Positions 16,264 through 23,460 of a stretch of DNA of 35,309 nt are shown piece after piece. Positions within the stretch are counted from its first letter, which is position 1. Each line of letters begins with the position of its first letter. The notes beneath the pieces are model-generated. The model was not told the origin of the DNA. It saw nothing but the letters and a program-made list of their open reading frames with translations, and ran no database searches. Location: assembly GCF_011250565.1 (NCBI RefSeq), contig NZ_JAANMS010000046.1, positions 1-35,309 on the forward strand, given 5' to 3'. The position numbers were made by a program, and so were the translations under genes. The stretch is from Nocardioides sp. IC4_145 (lineage in GTDB: Bacteria > Actinomycetota > Actinomycetes > Propionibacteriales > Nocardioidaceae).

Positions 16264-16431
16264 ATGACCGCGCCGATCCCCGAGGGACGCGACGAGCAGC
16301 CGCTCGACATCGACCAGCAGGTCCCCGACGAGCACGGCAGCGAGCTGCCCGACGGCCACGACCCGTCGGCCGCCGAGGAGGCCGTCCGCGAGGAGAACGC
16401 CGAGACGTCGTTCCCCGAGCCCAGCCAGTAG
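16264..16431 (+). CDS. Small acidic, predicted disordered protein A (55 aa)
   Basis: The ATG follows GGAGGG (16254-16259) with good spacing. The 55 residues contain 16 Asp/Glu, only two Arg, no Cys and a single aromatic residue (Phe50), so the protein is probably unstructured. I do not recognise a family. The first unit of a 14-base tandem repeat encodes its last residues and stop, and four more units follow. It is the first gene of a six-gene run of small proteins around a Nudix hydrolase, divergent from miaA. Real expression is suggested by the ribosome site and by the four similar proteins that follow. Confidence 0.7.
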   Translation: MTAPIPEGRDEQPLDIDQQVPDEHGSELPDGHDPSAAEEAVREENAETSFPEPSQ

Positions 16432-16486
16432 AGCCCAGCCAGGAGAGCCCAGCCAGGAGAGCCCAGCCAGGAGAGCCCCGCCAGCA
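16417..16486. repeat. 14-base tandem repeat, five units
   Basis: Consensus GAGCCCAGCCAGGA. The first unit (16417-16430) ends TA instead of GA and supplies the UAG stop of protein A. Units 2-4 are identical, and unit 5 (16473-16486) has two changes. The array fills most of the 93-base gap before the next gene. Copy number is likely to vary by slippage. Confidence 0.92.
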
Positions 16487-16524
16487 GGGACAAGGCAGTA
16501 GGGACGCCAGAGAAGGAGGCCCGC

Positions 16525-16683
16525 ATGAGCGAGCAGAGGCCCGAGCAGGTCGAGAACGAGGCCGACGAGTACGCCCCCGACGAGCCGGAGTCCCCCGACA
16601 CCGGCACCGTCTACGAGGGAGCGACCGGGGAGCCGGCCGTCACCCCGAACGACACCACCCCCGACGAGGAGGAGCAGCCGTGA
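16525..16683 (+). CDS. Small acidic, predicted disordered protein B (52 aa)
   Basis: ATG 16525 has a strong AGAAGGAGG ribosome site 5 bases upstream. Of 52 residues, 17 are Asp/Glu and only Arg5 is basic. Pro is frequent and there is no Cys. No domain is recognised. Its stop overlaps the GTG of the next gene by 4 bases. The composition matches proteins A, C, D and E of the same run, suggesting a shared role such as a polyanionic binder or osmotic/stress protein, but nothing in the sequence fixes the function. Confidence 0.75.
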   Translation: MSEQRPEQVENEADEYAPDEPESPDTGTVYEGATGEPAVTPNDTTPDEEEQP

Positions 16684-16856
16684 CGGACCAGCCAGCCGAG
16701 CAGCCCCAGGCACCCGGGACCCCGATGCGGGAGGACGAGCCGGCCGCTCCGACGGGCGCCGACCGCGAGCCGCGCGGAGAGGTCGACGAGTCCCACCTCG
16801 AGGAACCGGTCGCCGGGTCCGAGGCCGACCACCGGCACGGTGACCGCCCTGAGTGA
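16680..16856 (+). CDS. Small acidic, predicted disordered protein C (58 aa)
   Basis: GTG 16680 overlaps the preceding stop (GTGA), behind a GAGGAGGAG stretch inside gene B. Sixteen of 58 residues are acidic, five are Arg, and it has no aromatic residues except histidines. No family recognised. The end of the gene overlaps the Nudix start by 17 bases, so the two are likely translationally coupled. The gene is too short for independent proof of coding; the overlap pattern and composition shared with its neighbours are the support. Confidence 0.65.
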   Translation: MTDQPAEQPQAPGTPMREDEPAAPTGADREPRGEVDESHLEEPVAGSEADHRHGDRPE

Positions 16857-17367
16857 GGACGCCACCGGCGACCCGCGGCACGGCCGGTTCGTCGTCGTGC
16901 CCGCGGCGTACGTCTTCCTGCTTCGCGACGGCGGGCGCGGCACCGAGGTGCTGCTCCAGTTGCGCAGCGGCACCGGCTACATGGACGACCACTGGGCGGC
17001 TGCGGCCGCGGGCCACGTCGAGCGCGGCGAGACGGCGTACGACGCGGCGCGGCGCGAGGCCCGCGAGGAGCTCGCGATCGACGGGCTCGACCTGGCGTTC
17101 GTGACCGCGATGCAGCGCACCCGCGGCGGGGAGCCGATCGACGAGCGGATCGACTTCTTCTTCACCGCCCGCACCTGGTCCGGCGAGCCGCGCATCGTCG
17201 AGCACGACTTGGCCGCCGACCTGCGGTGGTGGCCGCTCGACGCGCTTCCCGACCCCGTCGTCCCGCACGAGGCGGCCGTGTTGGCGGGCATCCGGTCGGG
17301 TACCAGCACGCCGTACTCGACCTTCGGCTTCGACGCCGCGGTCGACCAGCGCGACGAGGAGGACTGA
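16840..17367 (+). CDS. Nudix hydrolase
   Basis: The 175-residue protein contains a complete Nudix box: G58, five residues, E64, seven residues, then REAREEL at 72-78. The glutamates that bind magnesium are intact. A hydrophobic N-terminal strand (FVVVPAAYVFLLRD) and an LLQLRSGTGYMDDHW segment fit the NTP/NDP-X pyrophosphatase fold, and DLRWWPLDALP follows as in many NUDIX proteins. The substrate could be an oxidised nucleotide, a nucleotide sugar or a coenzyme; it cannot be assigned. GTG 16840 is the only reasonable start in frame. It is the one recognisable enzyme within the cluster of small acidic proteins and overlaps both neighbours. Confidence 0.92.
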   Translation: MTALSEDATGDPRHGRFVVVPAAYVFLLRDGGRGTEVLLQLRSGTGYMDDHWAAAAAGHVERGETAYDAARREAREELAIDGLDLAFVTAMQRTRGGEPIDERIDFFFTARTWSGEPRIVEHDLAADLRWWPLDALPDPVVPHEAAVLAGIRSGTSTPYSTFGFDAAVDQRDEED

Positions 17368-17675
17368 TGTCCGAGGAGACCCGCACCGACACCGGCACGG
17401 GCGAGCTCGCAGAGATGCCCGAGCCGCAGATCGACCCCGGCGAGCCGAACCCCGGCGGGGCCGACGCGATCGAGGACGACGTCCCGGTCGGCGAGCAGCG
17501 GACCATCCCTGACCTCACGCCGGACGAGAACCCCGCCATCGACGACAGCACCCCCGACACGCTCCAGGAGCAGATGTCCGGGTCCGAGGACACCTCCACC
17601 GAGGCGACCGAGGCCTCCCCCGACGAGGCCGGCGAGCAGGACGAGGGCGCGGCCGAGCAGGGCAAGGCGGAGTGA
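17367..17675 (+). CDS. Acidic, predicted disordered protein D (102 aa)
   Basis: The ATG shares one base with the Nudix stop (TGATG). The 102 residues are rich in Asp, Glu, Pro, Thr and Gly, with only Arg6, Arg45 and one Lys near the C-terminus. There is no Cys and no aromatic residue, so a folded core is unlikely. No domain is recognised. It overlaps the next gene by 4 bases. Codon use is as GC-rich as in the neighbours, with no sign of transfer. Confidence 0.75.
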   Translation: MSEETRTDTGTGELAEMPEPQIDPGEPNPGGADAIEDDVPVGEQRTIPDLTPDENPAIDDSTPDTLQEQMSGSEDTSTEATEASPDEAGEQDEGAAEQGKAE

Positions 17676-18013
17676 GCGGCGAGGGCGGGAAGCCGGGCTT
17701 CCCCGACGAGGTGCCGGTCGACGAGGACCTCGCCGAGCCGCTGCGCGCGTCCAACCCCAACGCCAACGGTCCTCAGGGCGCCGCCGGCGGCATGGGTGTC
17801 AGCTCCGAGCGGGTCGGTCACGCCGGCCCGGCCCAGACGAGCACCGACGGCGTGCGGGACAACTCCCTCGCGGAGGCGGGCGACGACGTGCCTCCCGAGC
17901 AGGCCGCCGGCGGGCCCGAGGACAACCCCGACACGGTGCTGCCCAAGGCCGGCTACCCGAGCAAGGACCCGCGGTCGAAGGAGCACCCCTTCGACGCCAA
18001 GCCCGACCTCTGA
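17672..18013 (+). CDS. Predicted disordered protein E (113 aa), last gene of the small-protein operon
   Basis: GTG 17672 overlaps the preceding stop. The 113 residues are Gly-, Pro-, Asp- and Glu-rich but less acidic than A-D, with motifs such as GFPDEVPVDEDLAEPLRASN and a C-terminal YPSKDPRSKEHPFDAKPDL. I do not recognise a family, though a low-complexity character is clear. The operon ends here, 19 bases before the stop of convergent miaB, and no terminator hairpin fits in that gap. Confidence 0.75.
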   Translation: MSGEGGKPGFPDEVPVDEDLAEPLRASNPNANGPQGAAGGMGVSSERVGHAGPAQTSTDGVRDNSLAEAGDDVPPEQAAGGPEDNPDTVLPKAGYPSKDPRSKEHPFDAKPDL

Positions 18014-18032
18014 GCGCCCGGCGGCGGTTCGC

Positions 18033-19511
18033 TCAGCCGCAGGCCGGTGCGGCCGGGAGCGGCGCGGGCACGCCGACGGCCGGCATGCCGAGCGAGACGC
18101 CCGACGGCGCGGCCGGCGCCGACGTACGCGCCTCCCAGGCGTCGCCCGAGCGGGTGCGCCGCACCGCCAGCACGCGGTCGGCGACCAGGTGGTGCGGGGC
18201 GGCGTAGGTGACCTCGGCGGTGACCATGTCGCCCGGCCGCGGGGTGCCCAGCGAGGCGTCCGGCGCGGCGAAGTGCACGAGCCGGTTGTCCGGCGCGCGA
18301 CCCGAGAGCCGCAGCGTCTCGGCGTCCTTGCGCCCCTCGCCCTCGGCGACCATCAGCTCGACGGTGCGGCCGACGATCTTCTTGTTCTCCTCCCAGGCGA
18401 TCTCGTTGACCAGGTCGACCAGGCGGCCGTACCGGTCCTTGACCACCTCGGGCGGGACCTGCTCGTCGAGGACGGCGGCCGGGGTGCCGGGGCGCTTGGA
18501 GTACTGGAAGGTGAACGCGCTGGCGAACCGCGACTCGCGCACCACGCGCAGCGTCTCGAGGAAGTCCTCCTCGGTCTCGCCGGGGAAGCCGACGATGATG
18601 TCGGTGGTGATCGCGGCGTGCGGGATCGCGGCGCGGACCCGGTCGATGATCCCGAGGAACTTGCTGGACCGGTAGGAACGGCGCATCGCGCGCAGCACCC
18701 GGTCCGAGCCGGACTGCAGCGGCATGTGCAGGCTCGGCATGACGTTCGGCGTCTCGGCCATCGCCTCGATGACGTCGTCGGTGAACTCCGCCGGGTGCGG
18801 GCTGGTGAACCGCACCCGCTCGAGGCCCTCGATGTCGCCGCACGCGCGCAGCAGCTTGGAGAACGCCTGCCGGTCGCCGAACTCCACGCCGTAGGCGTTG
18901 ACGTTCTGACCCAGCAGCGTCACCTCGGTGACGCCCTCCGCCACGAGCGCGCGGACCTCGGCCAGGATGTCGCCGGGGCGGCGGTCCTTCTCCTTGCCGC
19001 GCAGCGCCGGGACGATGCAGAAGGTGCAGGTGTTGTTGCACCCGACCGACACCGAGACCCACGCGGCGTACGCCGACTCGCGCTTGGTCGGCAGCGTGCT
19101 CGGGAAGACGTCGAGGCTCTCGAGGATCTCGACCTGCGCCTCCTGCCGCACCCGCGCCCGCTCCAGCAGCACCGGCAGCGAGCCGATGTTGTGGGTGCCG
19201 AAGACGACGTCGACCCACGGCGCCCGCTCGGTGATCGTGGTGCGGTCCTTCTGCGCCAGGCACCCACCGACGGCGATCTGCATGCCGGGCTTCGCGGCCT
19301 TGACCGGCGCCAGGTGGCCGAGGTTGCCGTAGAGCTTGTTGTCGGCGTTCTCCCGCACCGCGCAGGTGTTGAAGACGACGACGTCGGCCTGCTCGCCGTT
19401 CGGGACGGCGGCGTACCCCGCACCCTCCAGCAGGCCGGTGAGCCGCTCGGAGTCGTGGACGTTCATCTGGCACCCGTAGGTGCGGACCTCGTAGGTGCGG
19501 GGTGTCGACAT
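18033..19511 (-). CDS. miaB: tRNA-2-methylthio-N6-dimethylallyladenosine synthase MiaB
   Basis: MiaB is a radical-SAM methylthiotransferase acting on the tRNA A37 product of MiaA. The 492-residue protein has the N-terminal MTTase domain with cluster cysteines 14, 50 and 84. The radical-SAM motif CNNTCTFC follows (Cys158, 162, 165), with the SPHP and QSGSDRVL segments and a C-terminal TRAM domain. A Pro/Ala-rich tail of about 40 residues follows TRAM. ATG 19511 has GGAGG 4 bases upstream, better than the longer frame. Convergent with the small-protein operon and divergent from gluA. Confidence 0.97.
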   Translation of the reverse strand: MSTPRTYEVRTYGCQMNVHDSERLTGLLEGAGYAAVPNGEQADVVVFNTCAVRENADNKLYGNLGHLAPVKAAKPGMQIAVGGCLAQKDRTTITERAPWVDVVFGTHNIGSLPVLLERARVRQEAQVEILESLDVFPSTLPTKRESAYAAWVSVSVGCNNTCTFCIVPALRGKEKDRRPGDILAEVRALVAEGVTEVTLLGQNVNAYGVEFGDRQAFSKLLRACGDIEGLERVRFTSPHPAEFTDDVIEAMAETPNVMPSLHMPLQSGSDRVLRAMRRSYRSSKFLGIIDRVRAAIPHAAITTDIIVGFPGETEEDFLETLRVVRESRFASAFTFQYSKRPGTPAAVLDEQVPPEVVKDRYGRLVDLVNEIAWEENKKIVGRTVELMVAEGEGRKDAETLRLSGRAPDNRLVHFAAPDASLGTPRPGDMVTAEVTYAAPHHLVADRVLAVRRTRSGDAWEARTSAPAAPSGVSLGMPAVGVPAPLPAAPACG

Positions 19512-19556
19512 AGCGCCTCCGAGGGTACGGCGCGGCGCGCGGCGCCGCGGAATCGT

Positions 19557-19603
19557 GCGCACGTGCGCTGTTTGGTCACGATCCGGTCGCGGTCGGCGCG
19601 ACC
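19557..19603. promoter_or_regulatory. Palindromes between miaB and gluA
   Basis: GCGCACGTGCGC (19557-19568) is a perfect 12-base palindrome. GGTCGCG/CGCGACC (19585-19591 and 19597-19603) is a second inverted repeat with a 5-base spacer. Both lie in the 143-base divergent region upstream of the gluA promoter and could be regulator-binding sites. No known consensus is matched. Confidence 0.3.
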
Positions 19604-19640
19604 CCAGGCTCGGACGTGGCCCGTCCGGGCCGGATGTGGA

Positions 19641-19646
19641 TAGTGT
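19641..19646 (+). promoter_or_regulatory. Candidate -10 element (TAGTGT) for leaderless gluA
   Basis: TAGTGT fits TANNNT and stands 8 bases before ATG 19655, so transcription would begin at or within 2 bases of the start codon. No Shine-Dalgarno is visible before that ATG, consistent with leaderless translation. Confidence 0.55.
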
Positions 19647-19654
19647 CCGGCGCC

Positions 19655-20410
19655 ATGACGACGCACCGGACGACTGACGACCTGGTCGTGCTCGACCACG
19701 TGGACAAGTGGTTCGGCCAGCTGCACGTGCTCAAGGACGTCGACCTGCGCATCCGCCGCGGCGAGGTCGTGGTGGTCATCGGCCCCTCGGGATCGGGCAA
19801 GTCGACGCTGTGCCGCGCGATCAACCGGCTGGAGCCGATCGACAAGGGCACCATCACCCTCGACGGCAAGCCCCTGCCCGAGGAGGGCAAGGAGCTCGCT
19901 GCCCTGCGCGCCGAGGTCGGGATGGTCTTCCAGTCCTTCAACCTCTTCGCCCACAAGACGATCCTCGAGAACGTCACGCTCGGCCCGATCAAGGTGCGCG
20001 GCCATAAGAAGGACGCCGCCGAGAAGCGCGCCCGCGAGCTGCTCGACCGGGTCGGCGTCGGACACCAGGCCGAGAAGTACCCCGCGCAGCTCTCCGGCGG
20101 CCAGCAGCAGCGCGTCGCCATCGCCCGCGCGCTGGCGATGGAGCCGAAGGTGATGCTCTTCGACGAGCCGACCTCCGCGCTCGACCCCGAGATGATCTCC
20201 GAGGTCCTCGAGGTCATGGTCGACCTGGCCAAGCAGGGCATGACGATGGTCGTCGTCACCCACGAGATGGGCTTCGCCCGCACCGCCGGCGACCGGGTCG
20301 TCTTCATGGCCGACGGCGCCATCGTCGAGGAAGCCACCCCCGAGCAGTTCTTCACCAACCCGCAGAGCGATCGGGCCAAGGACTTCCTCGGCAAGATCCT
20401 CAAGCACTGA
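19655..20410 (+). CDS. gluA: Glutamate ABC transporter ATP-binding protein GluA
   Basis: This 251-residue ATPase energises polar amino acid uptake through GluC-GluD. Walker A is GPSGSGKST at residues 43-51, followed by a Q-loop at VGMVFQSFNLF. The signature is LSGGQQQR, Walker B is VMLFDEPTSALDP, and the switch His is in VVTHEMGF. The ATG at 19655 is preferred over an in-frame start at 19616, because family proteins begin here and a -10-like TAGTGT ends 8 bases before it. The next gene follows after 11 bases. The specificity (glutamate, possibly aspartate or glutamine) is inferred from gene order ATPase, binding protein, permease, permease, as in corynebacterial gluABCD. Confidence 0.94.
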   Translation: MTTHRTTDDLVVLDHVDKWFGQLHVLKDVDLRIRRGEVVVVIGPSGSGKSTLCRAINRLEPIDKGTITLDGKPLPEEGKELAALRAEVGMVFQSFNLFAHKTILENVTLGPIKVRGHKKDAAEKRARELLDRVGVGHQAEKYPAQLSGGQQQRVAIARALAMEPKVMLFDEPTSALDPEMISEVLEVMVDLAKQGMTMVVVTHEMGFARTAGDRVVFMADGAIVEEATPEQFFTNPQSDRAKDFLGKILKH

Positions 20411-20421
20411 AGGAGATCGAC

Positions 20422-21309
20422 ATGCGACACGCACGTTTCCGGATGGCGGCCGCCGCCGTCCTGCTCGCCGGCGGCCTGGCCGCCTGCGGTGACGCGGGCA
20501 ACGACGACGCCGAGGGCGTCGACGTCGAGGTGGCGGAGAACGCCGCCGACGAGTTCGACGACGGCACCCGCATGAAGGAGCTCGCGGAGGACGGCAACAT
20601 CGTCATCGGCGTGAAGTTCGACCAGCCCGGCATCGGGTTCAAGGGCGCCACCGACGACGCCCCGGTCGGGTTCGACCCGGAGATCGGCAAGATCCTCGCC
20701 GCCGACCTCGGCATCGCCGCCGAGGACATCACGTGGAAGGAGACGATCTCCGACAACCGGGAGCCCTTCCTCGAGAGCGGCGAGGTCGACCTGGTCATCG
20801 CGTCGTACTCCATCACCGACGAGCGGCGTGAGGTCGTCGGCCAGGCGGGCCCGTACTACGTCACCGGTCAGCAGCTGCTCGTCCGCTCCGACAGCGACAT
20901 CGACAGCCTCGACGACGTCAAGGGCACCGAGGTCTGCTCGGTCACCGGCTCCACCTCGCTGGAGAACATCGAGGCCGAGGGCGCTCGTCCGCGTGGCTTC
21001 GACACCTACTCCGAGTGCGTCGACCAGGTGCTCAACGGCACCGTGGACGCGATGACGACCGACGGCGCGATCCTCCTGGGCTACGCGGCGGAGAACGCCG
21101 ACCAGCTCAAGGTCGTCGTCGAGCCGTTCTCCGAGGAGCGGTACGGCGTGGGCTACTCGCTCGAGGCGCCCGAGATGTGCCAGTGGATCGTGGACACCAT
21201 CACCGAGGCCCAGGAGGATGGCGCCTGGGACGAGGCGTTCCAGGCCACCCTGGGCCAGTCCGGCGTGGAGACCCCGGAGCCGCCGGCGATGGACGAGTGC
21301 CCGGCCTGA
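20422..21309 (+). CDS. gluB: Glutamate-binding lipoprotein GluB
   Basis: The 295-residue solute-binding protein has a lipoprotein signal peptide with lipobox LAAC, so Cys22 would be lipidated and anchor it outside the membrane. The mature protein shows the family-3 binding-protein fold: GVKFDQPGIGFK, the PVGFDPEIGKILAADLG segment, SYSITDERREVVGQAGPYY and a C-terminal lobe around YGVGYSLEAPEMCQWI. An acidic linker follows the lipid anchor. ATG 20422 is preceded by AAGGAG at 20411-20416. A strong hairpin separates it from the permease genes, which may raise the binding protein level above that of the permeases. Confidence 0.93.
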   Translation: MRHARFRMAAAAVLLAGGLAACGDAGNDDAEGVDVEVAENAADEFDDGTRMKELAEDGNIVIGVKFDQPGIGFKGATDDAPVGFDPEIGKILAADLGIAAEDITWKETISDNREPFLESGEVDLVIASYSITDERREVVGQAGPYYVTGQQLLVRSDSDIDSLDDVKGTEVCSVTGSTSLENIEAEGARPRGFDTYSECVDQVLNGTVDAMTTDGAILLGYAAENADQLKVVVEPFSEERYGVGYSLEAPEMCQWIVDTITEAQEDGAWDEAFQATLGQSGVETPEPPAMDECPA

Positions 21310-21323
21310 TCGGCTGACACCCC

Positions 21324-21393
21324 GCCCGTCCGGCTCCACCGGGACGGGCACCGACCCCGCGAGCGGGGCGGCCCCAACGGGCCGCCCCGCTCG
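21324..21393 (+). terminator. Hairpins between gluB and gluC
   Basis: Two hairpins follow the gluB stop. A smaller one (GCCCGTCC at 21324-21331 with GGACGGGC at 21342-21349) precedes a perfect 15-base stem (21360-21374 with 21379-21393) with a 4-base loop. No T-run follows. The placement inside a transporter operon suggests partial termination or protection of the gluAB message from 3' decay, rather than the end of the operon. Confidence 0.75.
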
Positions 21394-21413
21394 TCCTCCC
21401 GAGAGGAGACGGC

Positions 21414-22064
21414 GTGGACGACGTGACGTCCGAGTTCGACCTCGTGCTGCAGGCGTTCTGGCTGACGATCCAGCTGGCCGCGCTGTCCGGCGTGGTCTCG
21501 CTGGTGCTGGGCACCGTGCTGGCCGCCATGCGCGTCGGCCCGGTGGCGCCCTTCCGGCTCGCCGCGACGACCTACGTGAACGTCGTCCGCAACACGCCGT
21601 TGCTGATCGTGTTCGTGTTCGTGTTCGTGGCGTTCCCGAACCTCGGACTGCTCGTCGGCACGCCGTTCCTGCTCAAGGGCGTGGTGGCCGTCAGCCTCTA
21701 CACCGCACCCTTCGTGTGCGAGGCCATCCGCGCCGGCATCAACGCGGTCCCCCTGGGTCAGGCCGAGGCCGCCCGCGCGATCGGGTTGACCTTCGGGCAG
21801 ACGATGGGCAACGTCGTGCTCCCCCAGGCGTTCCGCGCCGCGGTGCCGCCGCTGGCGAGCGTGCTGATCGCGATGACCAAGAACACCTCGATCGCCGCCG
21901 TCTTCGGGCTCATGGAGGCCACGGCCCGGATGCGCTACTTCACCAACAACAGCGCCGACGACACCGTGATCTTCCTCGTCTTCGCGCTCGGCTACATCAT
22001 CATCGTCGAGACGCTGTCCGCCGGCGCCTGGGGCCTCGAGCGGCGTTGGCGGGTGGCCCGATGA
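21414..22064 (+). CDS. gluC: Glutamate ABC transporter permease GluC
   Basis: The 216-residue protein is a His/Glu/Gln/Arg/opine-type permease with about five membrane helices, for example around FWLTIQLAALSGVVSLVLGTV and LLIVFVFVFVAFPNLGLLVG. The coupling EAA loop reads GQAEAARAIGLTFGQTMGNVVLPQAFR. It begins at GTG 21414, after GAGAGGAG. The stop overlaps gluD by 4 bases. With GluD it forms the heterodimeric channel through which GluB-delivered amino acid enters. Confidence 0.93.
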   Translation: MDDVTSEFDLVLQAFWLTIQLAALSGVVSLVLGTVLAAMRVGPVAPFRLAATTYVNVVRNTPLLIVFVFVFVAFPNLGLLVGTPFLLKGVVAVSLYTAPFVCEAIRAGINAVPLGQAEAARAIGLTFGQTMGNVVLPQAFRAAVPPLASVLIAMTKNTSIAAVFGLMEATARMRYFTNNSADDTVIFLVFALGYIIIVETLSAGAWGLERRWRVAR

Positions 22065-22957
22065 GCAGCGTCCTCTTCGACAGTCCCGGCCCGCGCACCC
22101 GCGCGCGGCACCGGACCTACTCGATCGTCGCCGGCGTGGTGCTGGCCGCGGCCCTCGTGGGGGTCGTGCTCTTCCTGCAGGACCGCGGCGAGCTCGAGTA
22201 CGAGCTGTGGGAGCCGTTCGTCACGCCCGACTACCTCGAGGCGCTCGTCCTCGACGGGCTGGTCAACACGCTCCAGATGGCCGCCACCGCGGTGCTCATG
22301 GCCGTGGTGATCGGCGTCGTGCTCGGCGTCGGGAAGCTGTCGGACCACCGGCTGGTGCGCTGGCCCTGCTGGCTGGTCGTGGAGTTCTTCCGCGCCGTCC
22401 CGCTGCTGCTGCTGATCGTCTTCATCTTCTTCGCCTACGGCACCGGCGGCGGGATCGGGTCGTACTGGTCGGTCGTCATCGGCCTGACCCTCTACAACGG
22501 GGCCGTCCTCGCCGAGGTCTTCCGCGCCGGCGTGCTCGCCGTGCCCCGCGGCCAGGCGGAGGCGGCGTACGCCCTCGGCATGCGCAAGACCCAGGTGATG
22601 GTGACGGTCCTGCTCCCGCAGGCGGTGAAGATCATGCTGCCCGCGATCATCAGCCAGTGCGTGGTCGCGCTCAAGGACACCAGCCTCGGCTACTACGTGC
22701 TCGCGCCGGGCCTCACCACGGTCGGGCGCTCGATCTGGCAGGAGTTCGGCAACCAGTTCCAGACCGCGACCGTGCTCGCCGCGACCTACATCGCCCTCAA
22801 TTTCCTGCTCTCGATGCTCGCCACCTGGGCGCAGCGGCGGTTCGTGGGCGAGAGGTCGCAGACGCCGGCGCTGGGCATCGGCACCGGCGGCCGGGACGCC
22901 GGTCAGCCCATGGGCGGCGGCGGCGCCTTCGGCGGCCAGGCGACCGGAGGGGCCTGA
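22061..22957 (+). CDS. gluD: Glutamate ABC transporter permease GluD
   Basis: This 298-residue second permease has an extra N-terminal membrane helix (about residues 20-40) and then the permease domain. The EAA loop GQAEAAYALGMRKTQVMVTVLLPQAVK sits near residue 170, and LKDTSLGYYVLAPGLTTVGR follows, as in glutamate-type permeases. A Gly-rich C-terminal tail of about 30 residues (GGRDAG, GGGGAFGG) looks disordered. ATG 22061 overlaps the gluC stop. Its stop lies 6 bases from the stop of the convergent DUF4442 gene, with no room for a terminator. Confidence 0.93.
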   Translation: MSSVLFDSPGPRTRARHRTYSIVAGVVLAAALVGVVLFLQDRGELEYELWEPFVTPDYLEALVLDGLVNTLQMAATAVLMAVVIGVVLGVGKLSDHRLVRWPCWLVVEFFRAVPLLLLIVFIFFAYGTGGGIGSYWSVVIGLTLYNGAVLAEVFRAGVLAVPRGQAEAAYALGMRKTQVMVTVLLPQAVKIMLPAIISQCVVALKDTSLGYYVLAPGLTTVGRSIWQEFGNQFQTATVLAATYIALNFLLSMLATWAQRRFVGERSQTPALGIGTGGRDAGQPMGGGGAFGGQATGGA

Positions 22958-22963
22958 GGCCGC

Positions 22964-23452
22964 TCAGCGCTTCTTCGGCGTCACCCAGAGCCGGATGGCG
23001 CCCTCGACGACGACCGTGCCGTCGTCGCGGGCGCCGCTGACGCGGACGTGCAGGTCGGCGCCCTCGTCGGGCAGGCCGGTCCACTGCTCGGGGTCGGTCT
23101 CGGCGACGCAGGTGATGTCGCTGGTCGCCTTGGCGGTGTAGCTGACGTCCATCCCCTTCGGGATCCACCGCTTGTCGGCAGGCACGGTCGCCTCCGCCAG
23201 GGCGCCCATCGCCGCCTCGAGCCCGTTGCACAGCGCGATCGCGTGCACGGTGCCGAGGTGGTTGTGGACCTTGCGGCGCTTGGGGATGACCAGCTCCGCC
23301 CGGTTCGGCCGGATCTCGGTGAACCGCGGCCGGATCGTCGCGAAGTACGGCGCCTGCTGGCTGAACAGCAGCGAGAACGCCTTCGCTCCCAGTCGCGGTC
23401 CCACCACCGGCAGGCCCGTCGTCGTACGCCACATCTGCAGGACTCGGCTCAT
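22964..23452 (-). CDS. DUF4442 hotdog-fold protein
   Basis: The 162-residue protein shows the DUF4442 (YiiD C-terminal/PaaI-like hotdog) pattern, with HNHLGTVHAIALCNGLEAAMG as the central helix region and SYTAKATSDITC strands after it. Hotdog proteins of this type are putative acyl-CoA thioesterases; the actual substrate is unknown. ATG 23452 has no ribosome site. TAACGT, which fits TANNNT, lies 8 bases upstream and overlaps an inverted repeat. The 70-base palindrome copy 2 is further upstream. Confidence 0.88.
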   Translation of the reverse strand: MSRVLQMWRTTTGLPVVGPRLGAKAFSLLFSQQAPYFATIRPRFTEIRPNRAELVIPKRRKVHNHLGTVHAIALCNGLEAAMGALAEATVPADKRWIPKGMDVSYTAKATSDITCVAETDPEQWTGLPDEGADLHVRVSGARDDGTVVVEGAIRLWVTPKKR

Positions 23453-23460
23453 GCCGGCTG

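Noticed and set aside
16221..16607. Minus-strand frame with a repeated LAGLSWLGSPGWAL peptide
   Set aside because: The periodic peptide is just the antisense translation of the 14-base tandem repeat. The plus strand has ribosome sites and coupled starts.
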